DNA of 64,000 nt from Tepidibacillus_B infernus (GTDB lineage: Bacteria; Bacillota; Bacilli; Tepidibacillales; Tepidibacillaceae), in contig NZ_JBLWFI010000001.1 in assembly GCF_048898065.1 (NCBI RefSeq), forward strand, positions 1,054,001-1,118,000, in the 5' to 3' direction. The notes below the pieces were generated by a model. The model made no database searches. It was not told the origin of the DNA and saw only the letters and a program-made list of their open reading frames with translations. A program made the position numbers and the translations under genes. This document shows, piece by piece, positions 50,448 through 57,831 of the stretch; within the stretch, counting starts at the first letter, position 1, and the number at the start of each line of letters is the position of its first letter.

Positions 50448-51537
50448 ACTGTTTCTCCTCCTTTTCCTTTCTCATCAGTTGAATAAATTGATCGAAAAGA
50501 TAACGACTGTCATTAGGACCTGGTGAAGCTTCTGGATGATATTGTACGGAAAAAGCGGGTACATTAGTATGAGCCAAACCTTCAATCGTCCCGTCATTTA
50601 CTGCAATATGAGTCACTTTCAATGGACAGATGGCTATGGACTTCGTAGTAACGGTAAAACCATGATTTTGTGAAGTCATGTAGATCCGGTTTGTTGCCAA
50701 CTCTTTTACTGGATGATTTCCACCTCGATGGCCAAACTTCATTTTCTCTGTATTTGCCCCATTAGCTAAAGCAAACAATTGATGACCTAAACAAATTCCA
50801 AATAAAGGTATTCTTTCCTGCATTAAACCCTGTATCATTGGAATGGCTTCTATCACCTCTTTTGGGTCACCAGGGCCATTGGATAAGAGGACCCCATCTG
50901 GATTTAAAGTATTAATTTGTTCAACCGTTGTCGTATAAGGAACGATGGTCACTTCGCATTGTCGTGCTAATAGTTCTCTTAAGATCCCTTGTTTATAACC
51001 ATAATCGACTAAGACGACACGTTCGCCTCTCCCTGGAATGGTGAAGGGCTGTTTAATTGAAACCTGCTTAACTTGATCATTGCTTAAAGGAGATTCTAAA
51101 CGCTTCAAGGCCTCTTCCCTTGTCAAAGAATTTGTGGTTAACAGAGCTTTCATCGTCCCTTTTTCCCTTATTTTCTTCGTGATCATCCTCGTATCGATCC
51201 CAGCAATTCCTAAGATTCCATGTTGTTGCAAATAAGAAGTAAGACTCTCATTTTTACGCCAATGGGATGGGAAATCTGCCACTTCTTTAACAATAAATCC
51301 AAACACCCTTGGTTGGACTGATTCAAAATCCACGTGATTAATTCCGTAATTCCCGATTAAAGGATAAGTCATCACCACAAATTGTCCATAATAAGAGGGA
51401 TCTGTCAAAATTTCTTGGTAACCTGTCATACCCGTATTGAAAACAATTTCAGCGATAGATTCTCCAGTACTGCCAAATGATACACCTTCAAAAGAAGTTC
51501 CATCTTCTAAAAATAATGTGGCTTTCTTCTTATGCAT
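50440..51537 (-). CDS. carA: Carbamoyl-phosphate synthase, small subunit
   Basis: CarA hydrolyses glutamine and passes ammonia to CarB. The 365-residue protein has the N-terminal CPSase domain (LEDGTSFEGVSFG) and a C-terminal glutamine amidotransferase domain. Its nucleophile is in FGICLGHQLFALA and the His-Glu pair in QYHPEASPGP. It overlaps pyrC at its start and carB at its end by eight bases each, so the three are translationally coupled. Confidence 0.97.
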   Translation of the reverse strand: MHKKKATLFLEDGTSFEGVSFGSTGESIAEIVFNTGMTGYQEILTDPSYYGQFVVMTYPLIGNYGINHVDFESVQPRVFGFIVKEVADFPSHWRKNESLTSYLQQHGILGIAGIDTRMITKKIREKGTMKALLTTNSLTREEALKRLESPLSNDQVKQVSIKQPFTIPGRGERVVLVDYGYKQGILRELLARQCEVTIVPYTTTVEQINTLNPDGVLLSNGPGDPKEVIEAIPMIQGLMQERIPLFGICLGHQLFALANGANTEKMKFGHRGGNHPVKELATNRIYMTSQNHGFTVTTKSIAICPLKVTHIAVNDGTIEGLAHTNVPAFSVQYHPEASPGPNDSRYLFDQFIQLMRKEKEEKQYA

Positions 51538-52825
51538 AGCGGTTCTCTACCTCCTGCTCCCATGAAATCTTACCCTCTACGATGGTCATGACTGGCCATC
51601 CATACAAATTCCAACCTGTAAATGGCGTATTTTTCCCTTTTGAAGCAAATGTTACTGGGTCAACCGATTTGGATTGTTCCAGATCAATCACCGCAAGATC
51701 TGCTGGTAAACCCACCGCAATTTCCCCAACTTGCAAGCCAAAAATTTCTGCCGGTTTTCTTGTAACCCATTCAATCAATTGTTCTAATGATACGAGCTTC
51801 TTCATTACAAGATGGGTGTATAACAAGGGAAAAGCGGTCTCAAGTCCAACAATTCCAAATGGTGCATCCAATAATCCCCTTTGTTTTTCATCCTCAGTAT
51901 GTGGCGCATGATCCGTTGCAATTACATCGATCGTTCCATCGATCAATCCTTCTATAAGAGCGAGGCGATCTTCTTCGGTTCTAAGTGGCGGATTCATTTT
52001 ATAATGACCATAGGGTGGTTGGATATCCTTTTCTGTTAACAGCAGATGATGTGGGGTAACTTCTGCGGTTACGTTAACCCCTTTTGCCTTTGCATTTCGA
52101 ATAAGCTGTACTGATTCCTTTGAACTTACATGGCATACATGGTAATGAACACCAGTGCTTTCTGCTAACATTAAGTCCCTTTCTAACTGCAGATACTCTG
52201 CTTCAGATGGGATTCCTTGTACCTGCAATTGTTTGGCTGTTTCACCCATGTGAATAACCCCTTTTCCAGCCAAATGATGATCTTCCACATGTGCAATGAT
52301 TGGCATGTCTAAAAGCTTGGCCGTTTCCATCGCTTTAATCATCAAGCTAGTTGATTGGACCCCTTTACCATCATCAGAAAACCCAACCGCACCTTGTTTT
52401 TTCATCCCTAACAGATTAGCTAATTCTTTTCCCTCTTGCTTATGAGTAATCGCACCAATCGGATAGACCTTTACATATCCTAATGCTTTACTTTTTTCTT
52501 TGAGAAAAGTAATTAGGTCAGGACAATCCATGACAGGATTTGTGTTTGGCATCGCAAAAATCGTAGTAAAGCCACCCTTTGCTGCAGCTTTTGTTCCTGT
52601 TTCAATGGTTTCTTTTTGCTCAAACCCCGGTTCTCGTAAATGAACATGAATATCGATTAACCCCGGGATTATTATTTTTCCTTTTGCATCAATCACTTGA
52701 TGGAGGTGATTTTTATTGTCAAGCTTTTGCTCGATTGCTTGGATCATTCCTTTTTCAATCAAAAGATCCCCTATAAACCACTGATTTTTACTCCAAATTT
52801 TCCCATGTCGAATGATGATTCCCAT
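51530..52825 (-). CDS. pyrC: Dihydroorotase
   Basis: PyrC cyclises carbamoyl aspartate to dihydroorotate. The type I enzyme's zinc motif DIHVHLREPG and the later metal ligands (HVEDH, HVCHVSS, DHAPHT) are present. I chose the ATG at 52825 (431 residues, MGIIIRHGKIW), because GGAGGGGAAGCAAA lies immediately before it. The start lies inside pyrB: the two reading frames overlap by 55 bases. Confidence 0.96.
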   Translation of the reverse strand: MGIIIRHGKIWSKNQWFIGDLLIEKGMIQAIEQKLDNKNHLHQVIDAKGKIIIPGLIDIHVHLREPGFEQKETIETGTKAAAKGGFTTIFAMPNTNPVMDCPDLITFLKEKSKALGYVKVYPIGAITHKQEGKELANLLGMKKQGAVGFSDDGKGVQSTSLMIKAMETAKLLDMPIIAHVEDHHLAGKGVIHMGETAKQLQVQGIPSEAEYLQLERDLMLAESTGVHYHVCHVSSKESVQLIRNAKAKGVNVTAEVTPHHLLLTEKDIQPPYGHYKMNPPLRTEEDRLALIEGLIDGTIDVIATDHAPHTEDEKQRGLLDAPFGIVGLETAFPLLYTHLVMKKLVSLEQLIEWVTRKPAEIFGLQVGEIAVGLPADLAVIDLEQSKSVDPVTFASKGKNTPFTGWNLYGWPVMTIVEGKISWEQEVENRYA

Positions 52826-53751
52826 TTTGCTTCCCCTCCTAAGGCTCTCTCTATCACTGCCATACGAATCCATACACCATGACGAATTTGTTCGAAGATT
52901 TTCGATTGAGGATGCTCAACAACAAGATCATCCATTTCTATCCCTCGATTTACTGGTGCAGGATGCAAAATAATGGTTTGTGGTTGTAAATAACGAAGTC
53001 TCTCTTCCGTAAAGCCAAATTCTTGACGATATTCTTCAATTGGATATAAAGATTCCCCCTGTATCCGTTCAAATTGAACACGTAACATCATGACCACATC
53101 TGCATGTTTTATCGCCTCATCAATTGGTAAATAGTTACCTTCTAGTGAAAAATCCATATATTTTGCTGGGCCGCTAAACAGGAGCTTGGCACCCATCCTT
53201 TTCAATAATTGCACATTGGATCGAGCGACTCGGCTATGGGCAATATCACCGATTATAGCGACATTTAATCCTTTGATCTCAGAAAAATATTGCTGAATCG
53301 TATAAAAATCGAGAAGGGCTTGAGTAGGATGAGCCTTTTTACCCTCACCAGCATTGATGATCTTTATAGAAAGTTTTCGTAACAATGGTTTTAGCAGATC
53401 TTCCTCTTGTAGACGAATTACAACAGCTTCTATACCAAGAGATTCGAGAGTCTTTAAGGTATCAAAAAGCGATTCTCCTTTTTGCATACTTGATACAGAA
53501 GGTTGAAGATTGACCACTTCAAGACCTAACTTCTTTTCAGCTACTTCAAAAGATATTCTCGTTCTTGTACTTGGTTCTAAAAACAAATTAGCGATAAATG
53601 ACTTGTGATATTGCTTGTTTGAAAAGAATAACCATGAATCGTTCTCAAGTGAACTGGTTTCTTCTATCTTTTGAAAATAATGAGCCCTAGCTATTAATTC
53701 TTTGATTTCTTCCAATGTTAACTCTTGAATGGATAACAAATGCTTTCCCAT
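52771..53751 (-). CDS. pyrB: Aspartate carbamoyltransferase catalytic subunit
   Basis: PyrB condenses carbamoyl phosphate with aspartate. The carbamoyl phosphate motif LEPSTRTRISFE and the aspartate-binding LHPAPVNRG are present. I chose the ATG at 53751 (326 residues), because AGAGGA is eight bases upstream; the ATG three codons earlier touches that site. The protein is about 20 residues longer at the C-terminus than the B. subtilis enzyme, because the frame continues past the usual end (VIERALGG) through the pyrC ribosome site and start. Confidence 0.95.
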   Translation of the reverse strand: MGKHLLSIQELTLEEIKELIARAHYFQKIEETSSLENDSWLFFSNKQYHKSFIANLFLEPSTRTRISFEVAEKKLGLEVVNLQPSVSSMQKGESLFDTLKTLESLGIEAVVIRLQEEDLLKPLLRKLSIKIINAGEGKKAHPTQALLDFYTIQQYFSEIKGLNVAIIGDIAHSRVARSNVQLLKRMGAKLLFSGPAKYMDFSLEGNYLPIDEAIKHADVVMMLRVQFERIQGESLYPIEEYRQEFGFTEERLRYLQPQTIILHPAPVNRGIEMDDLVVEHPQSKIFEQIRHGVWIRMAVIERALGGEAKWESSFDMGKFGVKISGL

Positions 53752-53790
53752 TTCTCTCATCCTCTTTTTCCAATGGAATTCTTAATAAAC

Positions 53791-53838
53791 TCACAAAAGT
53801 GACAACTTGTTCGTAGCTCATTCCGATTACTTTTGTGG
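53791..53838. repeat. Dispersed dyad repeat, copy 3
   Basis: A more diverged 48-bp copy: the left arm is TCACAAAAGT with GTGAC shared, the right end ATTCCGATTACTTTTGTGG is identical to copies 1 and 2. The interior is changed by one base gap and several substitutions. It lies in the leader region between the pyrB attenuator terminator and pyrB. Confidence 0.8.
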
Positions 53839-53864
53839 GGAACTATGGAACTGTGAATAATGAA

Positions 53865-53904
53865 TACAAAAAAGGTCTTCCTACCGTTCGATAAGAAGAC
53901 CTTC
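53865..53904 (-). terminator. Attenuator terminator upstream of pyrB
   Basis: On the minus strand AAGGTCTTC pairs with GAAGACCTT around a 14-base loop, followed by TTTTTTG. Together with the PyrR-binding loop upstream (54019-54053) it controls read-through into pyrB. Confidence 0.88.
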
Positions 53905-54018
53905 TAATTCCTTACACCATTTTTCTAATGGTTCCCATTTCATTTGCATGCTTAGAAACTAGTACCATTTTCTGGCCCTTGCGGCTAGCATTTGAAGATA
54001 AAACCGTCATTAGAAGAT

Positions 54019-54053
54019 ATCCTTATCAGACTCACGGGACTGATTTAAAGGAT
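54019..54053 (-). promoter_or_regulatory. PyrR-binding anti-antiterminator, uraA-pyrB intergenic
   Basis: On the minus strand ATCCTTTAAATCAGTCCCGT is followed by GAGTCTGATAAGGAT. This is the third-type PyrR loop (AGTCC, then GAG, closed by AAGGAT) seen in the pyrP-pyrB gap of B. subtilis. UMP- or UTP-bound PyrR stabilises this hairpin so that the downstream terminator forms. Confidence 0.85.
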
Positions 54054-54088
54054 TCTATTCTTTTGTACTTCTTTATTGTTGAGGCTAC

Positions 54089-55414
54089 TTAAACCCCTAC
54101 TTTGACAGTTTTTCTTTTAACCTCTTTTGTTTGTTTAGTGACAATTTCCATTTCTAATTCTTCACTTTCTTTTGCTTGCTTAGGCAATACTAGGTTTAGG
54201 ATAATACCAACGATTGTAGCTAAAGCCATTCCTTCGATATCAACATGAATTCCTTTTAATTTTAATGCTGCATTTCCAACACCAATCACCATGATGACAG
54301 ATGAGATTACAAGGTTTCTTTTGTCACTATAATCAATGCCATTATCAACAAGCATTCGTAAACCAGCTGATGCGATGATGCCGAAAAGTAGAATAGAAAC
54401 ACCACCCATGACTGCTGTAGGAATCGTGCTAATTAAGGCACCTAATTTTCCAATGAAGGCAAAGCTTGTAGCAAAGACCGCTGCCCCAGCAATCACATAA
54501 ACACTATATACTCTTGTAATAGCTAACACACCGATATTTTCTCCATAGGTGGTATTAGGTGGGCCACCAATTAAAGCAGCGATAGATGTAGCAACACCAT
54601 CACCTAAAATTGAACGATGCAATCCAGGATCCTTTACCAAATCTCGTTCCATAATACTACTGGTTACCATTAAATGGCCAATATGTTCAGTGATGGTCAC
54701 TAATGCTACAGGAAGCATGACAACAGCAGCTTTCCATGACAATTCTGGTGTTGTAAAAATAGGCAATGCAAACCAACTTGCTTCTTTTACAGGTGTTAAA
54801 TCAACGATTCCTACGATTAAGGAGATGATATAACCACCAATGATTCCTAAAAGAATGGGAATCACTCCTAGAAAACCTCGGAAGACAGTACTTGCTATGA
54901 CAGCAATCGCTAAAGTACTTAAAGCCACCATGAAATGTTTTAAAGAATAAACGGTTTGACCATCCACTTTAATATTCATTGCCATATCTACTGCAACACT
55001 TGCCAGCCCTAATCCAATCACAATTACGACAGAACCAATCACAACAGGTGGCAAAATTTTATTTAACCAATCTGAGCCAAATTTATAGATCATTAATGCG
55101 ATCACACCGTATAATACCCCGGCTAGGAAAGAACCAAACATGGCTGCTCCTAATCCCTCTGATTGAGAGAGGGAAATAATCGGTGCGATGAAGGCAAAAG
55201 ATGAACCTAAATAGGCAGGGATTTTTCCTTTGGTAATCAGCAAATAAGCAATCGTCCCTAACCCACTGCTTAATAAGGCGATTGAAGGACTTAACCCTGT
55301 TAAGATCGGGACTAGAATAGTTGCCCCAAACATAGCAAACAAATGTTGAAAACTTAATGCAATCCATTTCATTCCCTTTGGCATTTCATTGACATCCATC
55401 ACTTGTTGTTTCAT
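54089..55414 (-). CDS. uraA: Uracil permease (UraA/PyrP)
   Basis: UraA imports uracil with protons. The 441-residue protein has the 14-segment NAT/NCS2 architecture: an N-terminal WIALSFQHLFAMFGATILVP segment, the conserved HIGHLMVTSS histidine-glutamate region, and GGPPNTTYGENIGVLAITRV, the family signature. It lies between two PyrR attenuators, as pyrP does in B. subtilis, so uptake and synthesis are controlled together. The ribosome site is GAGGAGGAAAAC. Confidence 0.96.
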   Translation of the reverse strand: MKQQVMDVNEMPKGMKWIALSFQHLFAMFGATILVPILTGLSPSIALLSSGLGTIAYLLITKGKIPAYLGSSFAFIAPIISLSQSEGLGAAMFGSFLAGVLYGVIALMIYKFGSDWLNKILPPVVIGSVVIVIGLGLASVAVDMAMNIKVDGQTVYSLKHFMVALSTLAIAVIASTVFRGFLGVIPILLGIIGGYIISLIVGIVDLTPVKEASWFALPIFTTPELSWKAAVVMLPVALVTITEHIGHLMVTSSIMERDLVKDPGLHRSILGDGVATSIAALIGGPPNTTYGENIGVLAITRVYSVYVIAGAAVFATSFAFIGKLGALISTIPTAVMGGVSILLFGIIASAGLRMLVDNGIDYSDKRNLVISSVIMVIGVGNAALKLKGIHVDIEGMALATIVGIILNLVLPKQAKESEELEMEIVTKQTKEVKRKTVKVGV

Positions 55415-55466
55415 TTTTGTTTTCCTCCTCTTTATTTTTCCACCAATGATTCGGTTTTTTTAAGAT

Positions 55467-55499
55467 CAAAAAAACCTCCTGGCTTCAGCTAAGAGGTTC
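55467..55499 (-). terminator. Attenuator terminator upstream of uraA
   Basis: On the minus strand AACCTC and GAGGTT pair around a longer internal region, followed by TTTTTTT. It forms the read-through switch with the PyrR loop at 55567-55601. Confidence 0.85.
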
Positions 55500-55566
55500 G
55501 CTAGTGAAAGAGAAGGATTAAATGAGACACCATATTTATTCTCATTCATTTCTCTTATCCTATTGA

Positions 55567-55601
55567 ACCCTTGCCAGCCTCTCTGGACTGAGTTAAAGGG
55601 T
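55567..55601 (-). promoter_or_regulatory. PyrR-binding loop overlapping the pyrR stop codon
   Basis: On the minus strand ACCCTTTAACTCAGTCCAGA is followed by GAGGCTGGCAAGGGT, a near-consensus PyrR loop (AGTCCAGAGAGGCT, closed by AAGG). The pyrR stop codon TAA (55593-55595) lies within the upstream arm, so ribosomes that finish pyrR pass through it. Confidence 0.9.
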
Positions 55602-56138
55602 GGTTTTTGGTTGAATGGTCACTTGTTCTTTTTGGTCACACTCTTTTAATTGAACGGAAATCATTTCTTGCTTAGAGGTTGGTACATTTTTCCCTACATA
55701 ATCAGGTCGGATTGGAAGTTCCCTATGTCCACGATCGATTAGTACTGCAAGTTGAATCAGTTGCGGTCTACCCATATCTATAATGGCATCTAAGGCTGCT
55801 CGAACGGTTCTCCCTGTGTACAATACGTCATCGATAAGAACAATTTTTTTCTTCTTGATCTCAAAGGCAATTTGACTTCCCTTTACAAGAGGTTGATCGC
55901 TCTTTTCCGTCAAGTCATCACGGTATAAGGTGATGTCTAGTTCCCCAACAGGAATATCATGTCCTTCAAATTGTTTAATTTTATCTGCGATTCTTTGAGC
56001 TAAGTAAATTCCACGAGTTTTAATCCCAATGATCACTAAATCTTCAATTCCTTTGTTTTTTTCCAGGATTTCATGGGCAATACGGGTCAACGCTCGATTG
56101 ATTGCTGTTTCGTCTAATAAAACCCTTCCTTGTTCCAA
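55593..56138 (-). CDS. pyrR: Bifunctional pyr operon regulator and uracil phosphoribosyltransferase PyrR
   Basis: PyrR binds UMP or UTP and then pyr mRNA, and has weak uracil phosphoribosyltransferase activity. The 181-residue protein contains the PRPP motif KIVLIDDVLYTGRTVRAA, and the conserved IDRGHRELPIRPDYVGKNVPTS. Translation starts at TTG with an ideal AAGGAGGTG eight bases before it. It is the first gene of the pyr operon and is itself behind an attenuator. Confidence 0.97.
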   Translation of the reverse strand: MEQGRVLLDETAINRALTRIAHEILEKNKGIEDLVIIGIKTRGIYLAQRIADKIKQFEGHDIPVGELDITLYRDDLTEKSDQPLVKGSQIAFEIKKKKIVLIDDVLYTGRTVRAALDAIIDMGRPQLIQLAVLIDRGHRELPIRPDYVGKNVPTSKQEMISVQLKECDQKEQVTIQPKTTL

Positions 56139-56169
56139 CCTAGGTTCACCTCCTTAAGAAATGAAAGAA

Positions 56170-56199
56170 TAAAAAAGCTTTTACCTAGAGGCAAAAGCG
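56170..56199 (-). terminator. Attenuator terminator upstream of pyrR
   Basis: On the minus strand GCTTTTGCCT pairs with AGGTAAAAGC (one G-U) around CT, followed by TTTTTTATT. It lies just before the pyrR ribosome site. Confidence 0.9.
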
Positions 56200-56242
56200 A
56201 ATCGATATTGCTTGAATAGAATTTAACCTATTCAATACCCGT

Positions 56243-56279
56243 TCACCTTGTTAGCCTCTCTGGACTACATTTAAAGGAC
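56243..56279 (-). promoter_or_regulatory. PyrR-binding loop in the pyr operon leader
   Basis: On the minus strand GTCCTTTAAATGTAGTCCAG is followed by AGAGGCTAACAAGGTGAAC. AGTCCAGAGAGGCT and AAGG are the consensus PyrR-binding features. It begins about 15 bases after the predicted transcription start of the operon. Confidence 0.9.
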
Positions 56280-56297
56280 ATTTAAATTTTCTATTTC

Positions 56298-56326
56298 ATT
56301 ATGGATGAAAGTGAATCCAATGTCAA
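56298..56326 (-). promoter_or_regulatory. Main promoter of the pyr operon
   Basis: On the minus strand a perfect TTGACA (56321-56326) and CATAAT (56298-56303) are separated by exactly 17 bases. The leader with the PyrR loop and terminator follows. Confidence 0.85.
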
Positions 56327-56352
56327 CCATTTTCTTCACTTTATTCGTTCCT

Positions 56353-57276
56353 TTATCTGTTTGCTCGTAACTCTTCAATGAGCCCTTGCATATCTTCTGG
56401 CAATTCAGAGTCAAATTCCATATATTCGTTAGTTCTTGGATGCTTAAATCCTAAAGTTTTGGCATGCAGCGCCTGTCCATCGATTTTTAACGTCTTTTTC
56501 AGACCATATAAAGGATCTCCTACAAGGGGATGGCCGATGTATTGCATGTGGACTCGAATTTGATGAGTCCTGCCTGTTTCTAATTTACATTCCACCAATG
56601 TAAACCCTTGGAAACGCTCTTTCACTACAAAATGGGTAACAGCATGCTTACTATTTTTATGGATCACCGTCATTTTTTTACGATCATGAGGATCACGGCC
56701 AATAGGTGCATCGATCGTTCCAAGATCATGAGGGATTTCTCCATGAACTAAGGCCAGATATATTCGATGCACATCATGATCCTTGAGTTGTCTAGCAAGA
56801 GATTCATGAGCCAAATCATTTTTTGCAGCCATCAATAATCCAGATGTATCTTTATCAATGCGATGAACAATTCCTGGTCTTAAAACACCGTTTATTCCAG
56901 ATAAATCTTTACAGTGATAAAGTAAAGCATTAACCAAGGTACCAGAATAGTGCCCTGATGCTGGGTGAACCACCATTCCTCTTGGCTTATTTATCACAAT
57001 TACATCTTGGTCTTCATATACGATGTCAAGAGGAATCGATTCAGGCTCAATGTTCAATTCTTTTTGTGGTGGAACCTGAAGCACAACCTCATCGTCTTCT
57101 TGTATTTTGTAATTTGCTTTCACCATTCTACCATTGACTGTTACATTTCCTTCTTTGATCCATTGTTGTATTTGTGATCTAGACCATTCTTCGAACTGTT
57201 CAGAAAGAAATTTATCAATTCTTTCTGTTGCCTCCTCTTCTTCAATGATCCAATCATATTTTTCAAAAGCTTCCAC
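56353..57276 (-). CDS. RluD/YlyB-type ribosomal large subunit pseudouridine synthase
   Basis: The 307-residue protein has an N-terminal S4 RNA-binding domain (ERIDKFLSEQFEEWSRSQIQ) and an RluA-family catalytic domain. The catalytic aspartate is in the motif GIVHRIDKDTSGLLMAAKN, and a later ETGRTHQIRVHMQYIGHPLV follows. RluD modifies 23S rRNA at three uridines in E. coli; the exact target of YlyB in Firmicutes is less certain. It follows lspA by ten bases and precedes the pyr promoter, matching the B. subtilis order lspA-ylyB-pyrR. Confidence 0.93.
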   Translation of the reverse strand: MEAFEKYDWIIEEEEATERIDKFLSEQFEEWSRSQIQQWIKEGNVTVNGRMVKANYKIQEDDEVVLQVPPQKELNIEPESIPLDIVYEDQDVIVINKPRGMVVHPASGHYSGTLVNALLYHCKDLSGINGVLRPGIVHRIDKDTSGLLMAAKNDLAHESLARQLKDHDVHRIYLALVHGEIPHDLGTIDAPIGRDPHDRKKMTVIHKNSKHAVTHFVVKERFQGFTLVECKLETGRTHQIRVHMQYIGHPLVGDPLYGLKKTLKIDGQALHAKTLGFKHPRTNEYMEFDSELPEDMQGLIEELRANR

Positions 57277-57286
57277 TGCAATTCTC

Positions 57287-57745
57287 CTATACTTGATCTT
57301 TTTTTGCTTCTTTAGAAAAAAACATTTCCCAGATCATTAAAATGACTCCAACCACAATCGCTGAATCAGCAAGATTAAAAATGGGATAGTTAATAATCCT
57401 TACATCTATAAAATCTACTACTTCCCCAGTTGTTATACGGTCAATCAGGTTACCGATCGCCCCACCTAAAATAAAAGATAGAGATAAGGCAAACAGTTTT
57501 TGTGCTTTATGGATCTTGTAAATGTAATAAATAAGAAAAAGAATGACAATCAATGTTAAGATGATAAAAAACCATTGCTTATTTTGTAAAATTCCAAAGG
57601 CGGCGCCTCTATTTCGACTAGAGGTAATATGAAACCAACCCTTAACAATAGGGATGCTTTCATATAAATCCATATACTGCACAATCGCCCACTTACTTAA
57701 TTGGTCAAGAAAGATTATGAGTAATGAAATGAAGTAATAAATCAA
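57287..57745 (-). CDS. lspA: Lipoprotein signal peptidase
   Basis: LspA cleaves signal peptides of diacylglyceryl-prolipoproteins. Four membrane segments and the two catalytic aspartates are visible: GNLIDRITTGEVVDFIDVR and FNLADSAIVVG. A long upstream frame exists, but the family's N-terminus starts at IYYFISLLIIFLDQLSK; the TTG at 57745 has AAGGAGGAGACAG seven bases away and gives 152 residues, so I chose it. OpuAC in this window is one likely substrate. Confidence 0.95.
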   Translation of the reverse strand: MIYYFISLLIIFLDQLSKWAIVQYMDLYESIPIVKGWFHITSSRNRGAAFGILQNKQWFFIILTLIVILFLIYYIYKIHKAQKLFALSLSFILGGAIGNLIDRITTGEVVDFIDVRIINYPIFNLADSAIVVGVILMIWEMFFSKEAKKDQV

Positions 57746-57777
57746 ACTGTCTCCTCCTTGTGCTTCTTCTCTTGCCC

Positions 57778-57806
57778 ATTGTAGCATACGTTCATCCAAA
57801 TAAAAA
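57778..57806 (-). promoter_or_regulatory. Possible promoter for lspA
   Basis: On the minus strand TGCTACAAT is an extended -10 element, and TTTTTA lies 17 bases upstream. It falls between the putP terminator and lspA, so lspA need not depend on putP transcription. Confidence 0.45.
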
Positions 57807-57831
57807 GAGCAATGGGAATGACCCATTACTC
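57800..57831 (-). terminator. Terminator at the end of putP
   Basis: On the minus strand GAGTAATGGG pairs with CCCATTGCTC around TCATT, followed by TTTTTATTT. The stem begins inside the last putP codons. Confidence 0.82.

Noticed and set aside
56139..56352. Possible additional short coding sequence in the pyrR leader
   Set aside because: The leader is fully accounted for by the promoter, PyrR loop, antiterminator region and terminator.
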